From: Neisseriaceae bacterium HSC-16F19
Lineage (GTDB): Bacteria > Pseudomonadota > Gammaproteobacteria > Burkholderiales > Neisseriaceae
Length of the DNA stretch: 64,000 nucleotides
Assembly: GCF_024171525.1 (NCBI RefSeq)
Contig: NZ_JALJZY010000002.1
Span: forward strand, 1-64,000
Reading direction: 5' to 3'
Shown here: positions 1 through 8,169 of the stretch, piece by piece
Position numbering within the stretch: position 1 is the stretch's first letter
Layout: each line of letters begins with the position of its first letter
Position numbers and translations under genes: made by a program
The notes under the pieces: model-generated
What the model saw: the letters and a program-made list of their open reading frames with translations, nothing else
What the model was told of the DNA's origin: nothing
The model's database searches: none

Positions 1-357
1 TTTGACGAATTCGTTCGGGAGTACAACGAAGAACGCATACACGAACGCTTGGACGGTCTGACCCCGGCACAGGTTTACCGGCCGTCCGAGCGGGAGTTTA
101 ACGGGCTGATTGCGCCTTATGACTACGATGAAGCAGGAATAGTCAGAAGCGTGCGGAGCAACGGAGAAATCAAATGGTGCGGGCGTTTGTACTACGTGAG
201 CGAAATACTGGCCGGAGAGAAGATCGTTCTGATGCCTTATGGAGACGGATTGTGGGAAATGTATTACCGCTTTCACCCGTTGGGCCTGATGAATGACCAC
301 TTGAAACAGATTGAACGCCACACCGAATGGCGCAAAATTAACCAACCCGGGACTTGA
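1..357 (+). CDS. IS481-type transposase, C-terminal part (5' end outside window)
   Basis: The frame is open from base 1 and ends at a TGA at 355-357. It reads FDEFVREYNEERIHERLDGL and then TPAQVYRPS, the sequence that closes the integrase (rve) core of IS481-family transposases. A small C-terminal domain follows (WCGRLYYVSEILAGE), which in the family lies after the DDE core. The catalytic residues lie upstream, outside the window, so I cannot judge whether the enzyme is intact. The family assignment rests on recognising these C-terminal motifs. The element end just downstream supports it. Confidence 0.8.
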   Translation, partial: FDEFVREYNEERIHERLDGLTPAQVYRPSEREFNGLIAPYDYDEAGIVRSVRSNGEIKWCGRLYYVSEILAGEKIVLMPYGDGLWEMYYRFHPLGLMNDHLKQIERHTEWRKINQPGT

Positions 358-372
358 ATTTGTATGCAAAGA

Positions 373-411
373 TGTAAACCATGTCCTTAGGTTAAAATGT
401 AAATGATGTTT
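373..411. repeat. Paired terminal repeats of the IS end
   Basis: TGTAAACCATGTCC (373-386) and TGTAAATGATGTTT (398-411) match at 10 of 14 positions with a 25 bp period. They are probable transposase binding sites at the element tip (inference). Confidence 0.5.
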
Positions 412-791
412 ATGTTGCACCATTGCCCACGGTATCCCCGCAGCCCTTTGCCGTCACCCTTTACGGCACGGCCGACGGCCCTTTGCCGCAACACCGTGCG
501 GTGGCGGAAAGGCTGCCTGAAAGCATACCCGCCGCCCAACAACAGGCCGCAGATGATGTGCTGGCACTCTTGGCCGAAAGCGGCTTGGTGCCGGATGAAG
601 TGGTCTTGAACCGCGATAATCTCTGGTCTTACCTGACACCGGAATGGCTGGTTTTGACCGATTTTTCCTACTTTGGCAACGGCAAAGATATGATGGTGCA
701 TGTGGGCTTTATCACGCCGTGGTATGAAGATGCCGGTGTGCAGCTGCTGTTGAAAAACGGTGTGGATTATGAAGGGCTGGGGACGGAGTAG
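396..791 (+). pseudogene. Hypothetical protein, 5' end removed by the IS
   Basis: The frame opens inside the IS end and runs to a TAG at 789-791. It has no ATG; the first usable start is a TTG at 423 with no clear ribosome binding site. The encoded protein (about 122-130 residues) is acidic, with segments such as LVPDEVVLNRDNLWSYLTP and DMMVHVGFITPWYEDAGVQ. It looks like the C-terminal part of a globular cytoplasmic protein. I do not recognise the family. The abrupt junction with the IS suggests the N-terminal coding part was displaced. Confidence 0.45.
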
Positions 792-1102
792 GCCGGATAC
801 TTGTATCCGATGCCATGCTACAGCTTCAATCACAGCCGTAGGTTGGGTCGCCAGACCCAACACCCGCCCAAACTTCCAGAAACCTTGGGTCTGGCAATCC
901 AAGCTACGCACTGATGCCGAAACAATTTGGAATCATTTCAGGCTGCCTGAAAACATGATTATGTTTTCAGAAGGCCAAACGCTGAGTCATTCTGCGCGTA
1001 GCAGTTGTAGGTTGGGTCGTCAGACCCAACATCCGCCCAAACTTTCAGAAACGTTGGGTCTGGCGACCCAACCTACGCACTGACGACCCAAGCTACACGA
1101 CT
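792..1102. other. Intergenic stretch with repeats, no gene seen
   Basis: This stretch holds two copies of an inverted repeat unit (838-907 and 1007-1076), one forward DUS near 938-951, and the word GTCATTCTGCGCGTAGC at 986-1002 that recurs in the MITEs near 33228 and 47865. The open frame across it is made of the repeats and is not credible as a gene. Confidence 0.6.
838..1076. repeat. Tandem pair of GTAGGTTGGGTCG inverted-repeat units
   Basis: Copies at 838-907 and 1007-1076 each begin GTAGGTTGGGTCGYCAGACC. The second ends with the complement ACCCAACCTAC; the first has a decayed end (AATCCAAGCTAC). A related unit lies at 49783-49852 and a shorter cousin at 46056-46133. Each unit could fold into a long hairpin. 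It looks like a small non-coding mobile repeat or REP-like element. Confidence 0.6.
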
Positions 1103-1570
1103 ATGTACATACAACAGTTAGATGCCTTTTACCCACCCCATTTTTTGCCTTTGGCTACACTGTCCGATTACCACACATGGTCGCAAAAAGGCATCCGGCA
1201 GCAAATGTTGTCTGTATTTCCCCGCCTGTTGGATGTGGATGAGTTGGTTTTAAACATTGACCAGGCGCATCCGGGACAATTGTTGCAATACCGGCAATCA
1301 ATATGCTTGTTTTTAAATTTGTTGATTGAAAAACAAGATGTTTTTTATGCGCGACCTTTTTCAGAACACGCGGCATTATTCACAGTCGCACATATCCATT
1401 TCCGTAATATCATGCGCTTGAGTGAAAAATGTGCACTGAATTTATTGATTCCCGGCTGGCAAATCGTGATTCGGGGCGGCGATGATTTGAGTATGAATAT
1501 TTTATATTCTGAAGCGATTCCCACTGACTTCAAGCACATCATTGCTTCAACCGACCTATTTTTGTTGTAA
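1103..1570 (+). CDS. Hypothetical protein, 155 aa
   Basis: The ORF starts at ATG 1103 and ends at TAA 1568-1570. It is more AT-rich than its neighbours. The protein is soluble, with aromatic-rich helices, no signal peptide and no membrane segment. Segments include FPRLLDVDELVLNIDQAHPG and LLIPGWQIVIRGGDDLSMN. I recognise no domain. No convincing ribosome binding site precedes the ATG, so the start is uncertain. With the IS upstream and scpA downstream, it may be part of a small acquired or decaying patch. Confidence 0.5.
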   Translation: MYIQQLDAFYPPHFLPLATLSDYHTWSQKGIRQQMLSVFPRLLDVDELVLNIDQAHPGQLLQYRQSICLFLNLLIEKQDVFYARPFSEHAALFTVAHIHFRNIMRLSEKCALNLLIPGWQIVIRGGDDLSMNILYSEAIPTDFKHIIASTDLFLL

Positions 1571-1635
1571 ATACAGACCATACCGCTTTAACTTTCAGGC
1601 TGCCTGAAAACCACCCCACCCACACAAAACCTTTT

Positions 1636-2457
1636 ATGACCACCCTTGCCACCGCCCCTTCCACTCCCACCGTTGCCTGGCTGTTCGGCCAGCCGGTCAC
1701 CGATGTGCCGCAGGATTTGTTTATTCCGCCCGATGCCCTCAAGGTGATTCTGCACAGCTTTGAAGGGCCGCTGGATTTGCTGTTGTACTTAATCCGCAAG
1801 CAAAACATCGATGTGCTGGACATCCCCATGCAGCAGGTCACCGAGCAATACCTGGCCTATATCGCGCAGATGGATGTGCGCGAGCTGGATTTGACCGCGG
1901 AATATTTGTTGATGGCGGCGGTGCTCATCGAAATCAAATCGCGCCTGCTGTTGCCCACGCCGCCGGAAGTGGCCGAGGAAGAGGCCGACCCGCGGGCGGA
2001 ATTGGTGCGGCGGCTGTTGGCCTACGAGCAAATGAAGCTGGCGGCGCAGGGTTTGGATGCGCTGCCGCGGGCGGGGCGTGATTTTGCCTGGGCTTATCTG
2101 CCGGTGGACATGGTGGTGGCGGCGCGGCTGCCGGAAGTGCAGGTGGCGGATTTGACCCAGGCCTGGCTGAATATTCTGTCGCGGGCGCGGCACAACCGCA
2201 GTCATGCGGTAGTGCGCGAGGCTTTGTCGGTGCGCGCGCAGATGAGCCATATCCTGCGGCGGGTGCAGGGCGGCGGCTGCCGCTTCAGCGAACTCTTCGG
2301 CCGCGCCGACAGCATTGCGCTGGTGGTGGTGAATTTTATTGCGCTGTTGGAACTGATTAAGGAAGGCTGGGTGCGTGCGGTGCAGGACGAGGGCTTTGGC
2401 GACATTCATATTCAGGCAGCATTGGCGGACGACGCGGTTGCAGAGGGCGAAGCATGA
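1636..2457 (+). CDS. scpA: Segregation and condensation protein A (kleisin)
   Basis: ScpA is the kleisin subunit of the SMC-ScpAB condensin complex, which organises and separates daughter chromosomes. The 273-residue protein has the diagnostic N-terminal block FEGPLDLLLYLIRKQNIDVLDI at about residues 41-62. It is followed by EYLLMAAVLIEIKSRLLLP, and a C-terminal winged-helix region (FSELFGRADSIALVVVNFIALLEL) expected to contact SMC. It starts with an N-terminal extension of about 35 residues; translation may begin inside it, but the ATG at 1636 is the only clear start. The last codon region overlaps rep by 4 bp (ATGA), so the two are probably translationally coupled. No scpB or smc gene lies nearby. 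Confidence 0.93.
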   Translation: MTTLATAPSTPTVAWLFGQPVTDVPQDLFIPPDALKVILHSFEGPLDLLLYLIRKQNIDVLDIPMQQVTEQYLAYIAQMDVRELDLTAEYLLMAAVLIEIKSRLLLPTPPEVAEEEADPRAELVRRLLAYEQMKLAAQGLDALPRAGRDFAWAYLPVDMVVAARLPEVQVADLTQAWLNILSRARHNRSHAVVREALSVRAQMSHILRRVQGGGCRFSELFGRADSIALVVVNFIALLELIKEGWVRAVQDEGFGDIHIQAALADDAVAEGEA

Positions 2458-4451
2458 AGCTCAATCCCCAGCAGTCTGAGGCCATCCATTATCTGGGCGG
2501 GCCTTTGCTGGTGCTGGCCGGCGCGGGCAGCGGCAAAACGCGGGTCATCACCCAGAAAATCGCCTATCTGATTACCGAAGCGGGTTATCCGCCACACCAG
2601 ATTGCCGCCATCACTTTTACCAATAAGGCGGCCAAAGAGATGCAGGAGCGCATCGGCCATCTGCTTGGCCGCCGCGACACCCGCGGGCTGACGGTGTGTA
2701 CCTTTCACTCGCTGGGCATGCGCATTCTGCGCGAAGAGGCCGAGGCGGCGGGCTATAAAAAACAGTTTTCCATTTTGGACGCCACCGACAGCGGCAAAAT
2801 CATCGCCGAGCTTTTGGGCGGCACCGGACGCGAAGCCGTTTTCCGCGCCCAGCAGCGCATTTCGCTGTGGAAAAACCAGCTCCTAAGCCCGGAGGCGGCG
2901 CTGGCGGCGGCAGACAACGAATGGGAGCGGCAGACCGCGGCGCTGTATGCGTCTTACCAGCAAACCCTGTTGAGTTATCAGGCGGTGGATTTCGACGACC
3001 TCATCCGCCTGCCCGCCGAGCTGTTGCGCGAGCACAGCGACATCCGTCACAAATGGCAGCTGCGCCTGCGTTATCTGTTGGTGGACGAATGCCAGGACAC
3101 CAACGGCTGCCAATACCTGCTCATGCGCTTACTGACCGGCGCGGAAGGGCAGTTTACCGCCGTGGGCGACGACGACCAGAGCATCTACGCCTGGCGCGGC
3201 GCGGACATGGAAAACCTGCGCCTGCTGCAACAGGATTACCCGCAGCTGAAAATCATCAAGTTGGAGCAGAATTACCGCTCCAGCGCCCGCATTTTGCGCG
3301 TGGCCAATAAGGTGATTGCCCACAATCCCAAGCTGTTTGAGAAAACCCTGTGGAGCCGCTTCGGCTTGGGCGAGCACATCGATGTGATTGCCTGCCAAAA
3401 CGAGCAGCACGAGGCCGAGGTGGTGGTGGGGCGCATTGCCCATCAGAAACTCATCGGCGGTGATGCCGTGCGTTACAGCGATTTTGCCATCCTCTACCGC
3501 GGCAACCACCAGGCGCGCGTGTTTGAAGAAGCCTTGCGCAGCCGCCACATTCCCTACCGGCTCTCCGGCGGGCAGAGTTTTTTTGACAAGGCCGAAATCA
3601 AAGACGTGCTCGCCTATCTGCGCCTGTTGGCCAATGGCGACGACGACCCGGCTTTTCTGCGTGCCGCCACCACCCCGCGCCGCGGCATCGGCGAGGCCAC
3701 CTTGGCCAAACTCAACGATTATGCCCGCCAACACAGTTGCAGCCTGTTTCAGGCAGCCCAAAGCATGAACGCCCTAAGCCAAATCGGCAGCGCCCCGCGC
3801 GAACCGCTGCAACAGTTTGTGGCCCTGTTGCAAGACTACCGCCACCGCGCCGAAAGCGGAGAGGCGGGCGAAGTATTGCAGCAGCTGTTGCAGGATATCG
3901 GCTATGAAAATCACCTCTTGCTGAGCGAAGAGGGCAAAAGCGGCGAAATCAAATGGCGCAATGTGCAGGATTTGGCGGCGTGGATAGGGCGCAAAGGCGA
4001 GGCCGACGGCAAAAACCTGCTCGAACTCACGCAAACCATCGCCCTGATTACCCTGCTGGAAGGCCGCGACGAAGAGGAAGTGGATGCGGTGAAAATGTCC
4101 ACCCTGCACGCGTCCAAGGGTTTGGAATATCCGCATGTGTTTCTGGTCGGCTGCGAAGAAGGGTTGTTTCCGCATGCCGACAGCGTGGAGGAGGGCCGCA
4201 TCGACGAAGAGCGGCGCCTGATGTATGTGGGCATTACCCGCGCCCAGAAAACCCTGGCCGTGACCCACTGCGTCAAGCGCAAACGCGCCGGGCAATGGCA
4301 GTTTCCCGAGCCCAGCCGCTTTATCGACGAAATGCCCGCCGAAGACATCCGCCTGCTCGGCCGCAAAGGCGGCGAACCCATCGTCAGCGCCGAAGAAGGT
4401 CGCGAACGCTTGTCGGGCATGATGGCGATGCTGGCGGCAAAGAAGAAGTAA
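2454..4451 (+). CDS. rep: ATP-dependent DNA helicase Rep (UvrD/Rep superfamily 1)
   Basis: Rep is a 3'-5' DNA helicase that clears proteins from DNA ahead of replication forks and helps restart them. The 665-residue length fits the family. Visible motifs include Q motif and Walker A near the N-terminus (LNPQQSEAI, then AGAGSGKTRV, about residues 21-30), ITFTNKAAKEMQER, Walker B LLVDECQDTN, GDDDQSIYAWRGAD, LEQNYRS, and near the C-terminus STLHASKGLEYPHVF and RLMYVGITRAQ. The start overlaps the scpA stop by 4 bp. UvrD is the alternative call, but the N-terminal sequence and length are more like Rep. Confidence 0.92.
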   Translation: MKLNPQQSEAIHYLGGPLLVLAGAGSGKTRVITQKIAYLITEAGYPPHQIAAITFTNKAAKEMQERIGHLLGRRDTRGLTVCTFHSLGMRILREEAEAAGYKKQFSILDATDSGKIIAELLGGTGREAVFRAQQRISLWKNQLLSPEAALAAADNEWERQTAALYASYQQTLLSYQAVDFDDLIRLPAELLREHSDIRHKWQLRLRYLLVDECQDTNGCQYLLMRLLTGAEGQFTAVGDDDQSIYAWRGADMENLRLLQQDYPQLKIIKLEQNYRSSARILRVANKVIAHNPKLFEKTLWSRFGLGEHIDVIACQNEQHEAEVVVGRIAHQKLIGGDAVRYSDFAILYRGNHQARVFEEALRSRHIPYRLSGGQSFFDKAEIKDVLAYLRLLANGDDDPAFLRAATTPRRGIGEATLAKLNDYARQHSCSLFQAAQSMNALSQIGSAPREPLQQFVALLQDYRHRAESGEAGEVLQQLLQDIGYENHLLLSEEGKSGEIKWRNVQDLAAWIGRKGEADGKNLLELTQTIALITLLEGRDEEEVDAVKMSTLHASKGLEYPHVFLVGCEEGLFPHADSVEEGRIDEERRLMYVGITRAQKTLAVTHCVKRKRAGQWQFPEPSRFIDEMPAEDIRLLGRKGGEPIVSAEEGRERLSGMMAMLAAKKK

Positions 4452-4554
4452 TGTCTATATATGGTGCCGAAAAACCGTCATACGGATGAACCGCTAAAGA
4501 TGCATGACAAAATGCGGCAGGGCTGTGCACAAAATGTGCCCGACAGGGTAAATA

Positions 4555-4731
4555 ATAGGAGAATTTAATATAAAAATGTTTGAAAAATAACAAGTTGGAT
4601 TTTGGCACGGGGGCTGCTAACCATAAGGGCAAGCACATGATTGTGATGGCCGGTAACGGCTGTAACACTGAGTATGCTTGATTTGTGTTTGTTCCCACCC
4701 GGCCGCCTTTTTTGGTCGGGTGCTTTTTTAT
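4555..4731 (+). ncRNA. Candidate small RNA or leader ending in an intrinsic terminator
   Basis: Between rep and the convergent CinA-like gene lies an AT-rich stretch with no credible ORF. It ends in an isolated, strong terminator (4696-4730). The only short frames are MFEK at 4576 and a 14-codon frame from ATG 4637. A stand-alone terminator well downstream of rep, separated from it by about 245 bp, suggests a separate short transcript. I match it to no known RNA family. Confidence 0.22.
4696..4730 (+). terminator. Rho-independent terminator
   Basis: The 9-bp stem CACCCGGCC / GGTCGGGTG (one G-U pair) has a 9-nt loop and is followed by CTTTTTTA. It acts on plus-strand transcripts from rep or from the candidate small RNA. 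Confidence 0.75.
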
Positions 4732-4742
4732 GTGTGTCCCAC

Positions 4743-4778
4743 ACGGGGCTGCCTGAAAACATTTTCAGGCAGCCCCGT
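4743..4778. terminator. DUS-pair hairpin between convergent genes
   Basis: Inverted DUS copies form 17-bp arms (4743-4759 and 4762-4778) with a 2-nt spacer. The hairpin lies 3' of both rep and the CinA-like gene. It probably serves both as terminator and as uptake signal, as inverted DUS pairs are known to do in Neisseria. Confidence 0.65.
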
Positions 4779-4797
4779 TGGTTTTAAAGCTTAGGTT

Positions 4798-5631
4798 TCA
4801 GTCTGTATCGCGGCCGTAACCCTGCAAGGGTGTTATTGCACTGGCGCCCAATGCGGACAATCGGGTGTAGGCATACTGCCAGGCGGCATCGAAACCGTCG
4901 CAGGCAGCGCCTTCGGCTTTCAGGCCGAATTCGAGGCGGTAGCGGCGGTGTGCCGGGTCTTGCAGCGGGGCTTCGTGACGCACGGTGGGCAGGCTGAAGG
5001 TTTTGATGCCGGGCCAGCGTGTTTCGATGTCATCCATCAGCGGGGCGATGGCCGATTCGGGCAGTCCTTCGATGAGTGCGGCCTGTTCGCGGCGTTCGGT
5101 TTGGTGGAAACAGTGGGCATAATGCGTATCCAGTACCCATGCCGCCATCGGGTGCGCCATTTGCGGGAAGCCGGGCAGGAAATAGTGCTCCCGCAGGGCA
5201 AAACCGGCGATGCGGTTAAACGGGTTGGGCACCAGTTCGGCGCCCTCGGCAAAATCGGCCATATGCGCACGTTGGGCATGACCGGGGCTGTCCAGACTTT
5301 CGCCCATGGCCAGCGTGCGCTCTTCGATAAAAGACAAAGCCTCGGCATGGCGTACCAGCGGCAGTGCCAGTGCTGCCGCCGCAGCCTGACGGGTATGGTC
5401 GTCCGGAGTGGAGCCGATACCGCCGGTCACAAACACCGGTCCGCCATCGGCAAAGCTGCGCTGTAGTCGGTGTATCAGCAGTTCGCGCTCGTCGGGCAGA
5501 TACTGTACCCAGGCCAGGCGCAGGCCGCGGCGCTCCAATAATTGCTTGAAATAGGCGAAATGGCAGTCTTGGCGCTGGCCGTGCAGGATTTCATCACCAA
5601 TAATGATCAGGCCGAAGTCGGGGGCAGACAT
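4798..5631 (-). CDS. CinA-like molybdopterin-binding-domain protein
   Basis: The protein has 277 residues. The N-terminal half is a MoaB/Mog-type (MoCF-binding) fold: LIIIGDEILHGQRQD near residue 8 and VFVTGGIGSTPDDHT near residue 66, the usual signature of CinA N-terminal domains. The C-terminal PncC (NMN deamidase) domain of full CinA is absent. The likely role is a CinA-like pyrophosphatase or pterin-binding enzyme, but the substrate cannot be read from sequence. It lies 14 bp after the phosphomannomutase gene on the same strand and is probably cotranscribed. Confidence 0.8.
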   Translation of the reverse strand: MSAPDFGLIIIGDEILHGQRQDCHFAYFKQLLERRGLRLAWVQYLPDERELLIHRLQRSFADGGPVFVTGGIGSTPDDHTRQAAAAALALPLVRHAEALSFIEERTLAMGESLDSPGHAQRAHMADFAEGAELVPNPFNRIAGFALREHYFLPGFPQMAHPMAAWVLDTHYAHCFHQTERREQAALIEGLPESAIAPLMDDIETRWPGIKTFSLPTVRHEAPLQDPAHRRYRLEFGLKAEGAACDGFDAAWQYAYTRLSALGASAITPLQGYGRDTD

Positions 5632-5645
5632 GACAGCAGCTCCCT

Positions 5646-7031
5646 TTACAGCGGCCAGGCCAGACCGTCTTGGCTGTCGACCAAGGCTTTGAACTGCGCC
5701 TGAATGCGCGCCAAGGCCTCGGCATTGTCGGCTTCAAAACGCAGCACCAGCACCGGGGTGGTATTGGAAGCGCGCATCAGGCCGAAGCCGTCGGCAAATT
5801 CCACCCGCAAACCGTCGATGGTGATGCGTTCCTGTTCGCCGTCAAATTGCGCCGTGGCCGCCAGCTGTGCAATCAGTTCGTGGCCGTTGGCACCGGCGGG
5901 CAGGTCGATATTCAGTTCCGGGGTGGACACGCCTTGCGGCAGGGCGTTAAGCACGGCGCCGGGGTCGGTATGGGCGGAGAGGATTTCCAGCAGCCGCGCC
6001 CCGGCATAGAGGCCGTCGTCAAAACCGAACCAGCGCTCTTTAAAGAAGATATGGCCGCTCATTTCGCCCGCCACCAGGGCGCCATGCTGCTTCATGGCCG
6101 CCTTGATAAAGCTGTGGCCGGTTTTGTCCATCATGGCCACGCCGCCGTGCTCGGTAATCCACGGTGTGAGCAGGCGCGTGGATTTGACGTCGAAAATCAC
6201 CTTGGCACCGGGATTGCGCGCCAGTACGTCTTGGGCAAACAGCATCAGCTGGCGGTCGGGGTAAATGATATTGCCTTCTTGGGTGACCACGCCGAGGCGG
6301 TCGCCGTCGCCGTCGAAAGCGAGCCCGATTTCGGCATCGCCGCGTGCCAACTCGGCCATCAGGTCTTGCAGATTGGCCGGTTTGGCCGGGTCGGGATGGT
6401 GGTTGGGAAAGTGGCCGTCCACCTCGCAGAACAGCTCGGTCACTTCGCAACCCAGCGCACGGTATAAATCACCGGCAAAAGCGCCGGCCACGCCGTTACC
6501 GGCATCAATCACAATCTTCATGGGCCGCGCCAGGCGGATGTGTCCGGCAATATGCGCCTGATAGGCGGGAGCAATGTCCAGCTGCCGGGTTTGGCCGCCT
6601 TGGCTGCCGGTGACCCAAGCCTGTGCTTCAATGGCGCGGCGCAGTTCCTGAATGTCTTCCCCGGCCAGGGTCTGGCCGCCCAACATCATTTTGAAGCCGT
6701 TGTAATCGGGCGGATTGTGGCTGCCGGTAATCATCACGCCGCTGCCGCCGCAATGCTGTACCGCGGCAAAATACAGCATGGGCGTGGCCACCATGCCGAC
6801 ATCGAGCACGTTCACTCCGCAAGCCGTGATGCCGCTGCACAGCGCAGCCATCAGGCGCGGGCCGCTCAAACGGCCGTCGCGGCCGACGGCGATTTCGCCA
6901 ATGCCTTGCGCTGCGGCACGGGAGCCGATGGCGCGGCCGATGTATACGGCGGCCTCTTCGGTGAGGGTGCGGTCGACAATGCCGCGGATGTCGTAGGCTT
7001 TAAAAATTTCGGGGGCAATAGGGGTGCTCAT
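5646..7031 (-). CDS. Phosphomannomutase/phosphoglucomutase (AlgC type)
   Basis: The enzyme interconverts hexose 1- and 6-phosphates for sugar nucleotides used in lipooligosaccharide and other glycans. The 461-residue protein has the phosphoserine loop TGSHNP (Ser104), the Mg-binding loop FDGDGDR at about 240-246, the sugar-binding GEMSGH motif, and the C-terminal phosphate-binding RASNTTPVLVLRFE. The N-terminal FKAYDIRGIVD is typical of the AlgC/PMM-PGM group (symbols algC, manB or pgm are used in different species). A 106 bp Correia-like element begins 27 bp upstream of its start and may affect its expression. Confidence 0.92.
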   Translation of the reverse strand: MSTPIAPEIFKAYDIRGIVDRTLTEEAAVYIGRAIGSRAAAQGIGEIAVGRDGRLSGPRLMAALCSGITACGVNVLDVGMVATPMLYFAAVQHCGGSGVMITGSHNPPDYNGFKMMLGGQTLAGEDIQELRRAIEAQAWVTGSQGGQTRQLDIAPAYQAHIAGHIRLARPMKIVIDAGNGVAGAFAGDLYRALGCEVTELFCEVDGHFPNHHPDPAKPANLQDLMAELARGDAEIGLAFDGDGDRLGVVTQEGNIIYPDRQLMLFAQDVLARNPGAKVIFDVKSTRLLTPWITEHGGVAMMDKTGHSFIKAAMKQHGALVAGEMSGHIFFKERWFGFDDGLYAGARLLEILSAHTDPGAVLNALPQGVSTPELNIDLPAGANGHELIAQLAATAQFDGEQERITIDGLRVEFADGFGLMRASNTTPVLVLRFEADNAEALARIQAQFKALVDSQDGLAWPL

Positions 7032-7057
7032 AGTGTCGGGTTCTTGGATATTGAGGT

Positions 7058-7163
7058 TATAGTCATTTAAAATAAGAACGATACGGCGTTGCTGCGCCTT
7101 GCCGTACTATCTGTACTGTCTGCGGCTTGCTGCCTTGTCTCGTTCTTATTTTATGCGACTATA
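7058..7163. repeat. Correia-like element, copy A (106 bp)
   Basis: It begins TATAGTCATTTAAAATAA and ends TTATTTTATGCGACTATA, with internal Correia-type words (GCCGTACTATCTGTACTGTC, CGGCTTGCTGCCTTG). It is the short form, lacking the central 50 bp seen in copies B and C. It lies directly upstream of the phosphomannomutase gene. Correia elements elsewhere can carry promoters, IHF sites and RNase III sites. Confidence 0.8.
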
Positions 7164-7168
7164 AAACG

Positions 7169-7192
7169 GCTGCCTGAAAGGTTTCAGGCAGC
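7169..7192 (-). terminator. DUS-pair hairpin overlapping a stop codon
   Basis: The arms GCTGCCTGAAA and TTTCAGGCAGC flank a 2-nt spacer. The TGA of the hydrolase gene (7184-7186) lies within the right-hand DUS, so the uptake word is part of the coding end. Confidence 0.6.
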
Positions 7193-8095
7193 TTGCTGGG
7201 GCAGGTGGTGTTCCACAAACACACCGCACTGGCGCACGGCTTCGGCGGCGCTGCGGCTGAAGGCGGCCATCATCTGGCCGCTGTGCCACAGGCGCTCGTA
7301 CACTTGGAAAGTGGTATTCACATCGGCCAGGCGCAAGGCATCGGCCAGCGCTTCGATTTGCGGGAACAGGATTTCCTCCCTGCCCGCCTGCAACAATACC
7401 GGCGGCAGGCCGCGTAAATCGTCGTAAAGCGGTGCCAAGCCGGGCTCTTGCGCCGGGGTGTTGCCGCGATAGGCGCGCGCACTGGCCATGCCCCAGAACG
7501 GATTGATGACCGGGTCGAAACGCCAGGGCAGGTCGGTCGAGGCCGGGTCGCACCAGGGCGAGAGCAGCATGAGTGCCGCGGCTTGACGGTCTTGGCGCTT
7601 AAGGCGCAAGGCGGTTACCAGCGCCAGATTGCCGCCGGCGGAATCCCCGGCCACCACCCAGCGCGCGGCGGGCAGGCCGGTGTGTTCCATCAGGGCCAGC
7701 GCGGCACGCTCACAATCGTCCGGCGCGGCCGGGTAAGGATGCTCCGGCGCCAAACGGTAATCAACGCTGTACACCGGCAAACCGGTGGCACGCGCCAGAT
7801 GGCCGCACATGGGGCGGTGGCTGTGGATGGAACCGGCGGTAAAGCCGCCGCCGTGGAAAAATACCATGGCCGCATCGCTGCGGCTCTCGGCGGTGCTGAA
7901 ACGGCATACCGGGCGTCCGGCGGCAATCAGCCAGTCTTCGTTAATGCCCTGTACCTGCAACAGCGGCCACTGGCCGACGGAATTGCTCGCCAGCCGCTGC
8001 CAGCTCAAGGGGGTGTAGGGATTGAACAGCACATGGGTGCCGATGCCGACGCTGTATTTGCGCCATAGACGGAAGAGTTCGGGTAGGGGTGACAT
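7184..8095 (-). CDS. Alpha/beta hydrolase, hormone-sensitive-lipase (GDXG) family
   Basis: This is probably a carboxylesterase acting on short acyl esters. The 303-residue protein shows the oxyanion motif FFHGGGF at about residues 79-85, the nucleophile elbow GDSAGG at about 150-155, a DP acid region, and a catalytic-type His in LWHSGQMM near residue 268. These are the HSL-family landmarks. There is no signal peptide. The gene lies between ruvB and the phosphomannomutase gene on the same strand with spacers of more than 70 bp, so shared transcription is uncertain. The natural substrate is unknown. Confidence 0.85.
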   Translation of the reverse strand: MSPLPELFRLWRKYSVGIGTHVLFNPYTPLSWQRLASNSVGQWPLLQVQGINEDWLIAAGRPVCRFSTAESRSDAAMVFFHGGGFTAGSIHSHRPMCGHLARATGLPVYSVDYRLAPEHPYPAAPDDCERAALALMEHTGLPAARWVVAGDSAGGNLALVTALRLKRQDRQAAALMLLSPWCDPASTDLPWRFDPVINPFWGMASARAYRGNTPAQEPGLAPLYDDLRGLPPVLLQAGREEILFPQIEALADALRLADVNTTFQVYERLWHSGQMMAAFSRSAAEAVRQCGVFVEHHLPQQAA

Positions 8096-8169
8096 GTTTC
8101 TTGGTACTTCTAAGTTATATGTTTTTTTCAGGCAGCCTGAATGGTTTGTGCCGGATACAAATACCCGGC

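Larger units (their letters stand above)
1..411 (+). mobile_element. IS481-like insertion sequence, right end
   Basis: The transposase tail is followed by two copies of the word TGTAAAYSATGTYY at 373-386 and 398-411, exactly 25 bp apart. Paired short repeats of this kind near the tip are, from memory, typical of IS481-family ends. The left end is outside the window, so element length and target duplication cannot be seen. The exact right border is uncertain by a few bases. Confidence 0.6.

Noticed and set aside
760..1083. 107-codon frame across the inverted repeats
   Set aside because: Its sequence is made of the repeat units and a DUS, with no ribosome binding site or protein-like composition.
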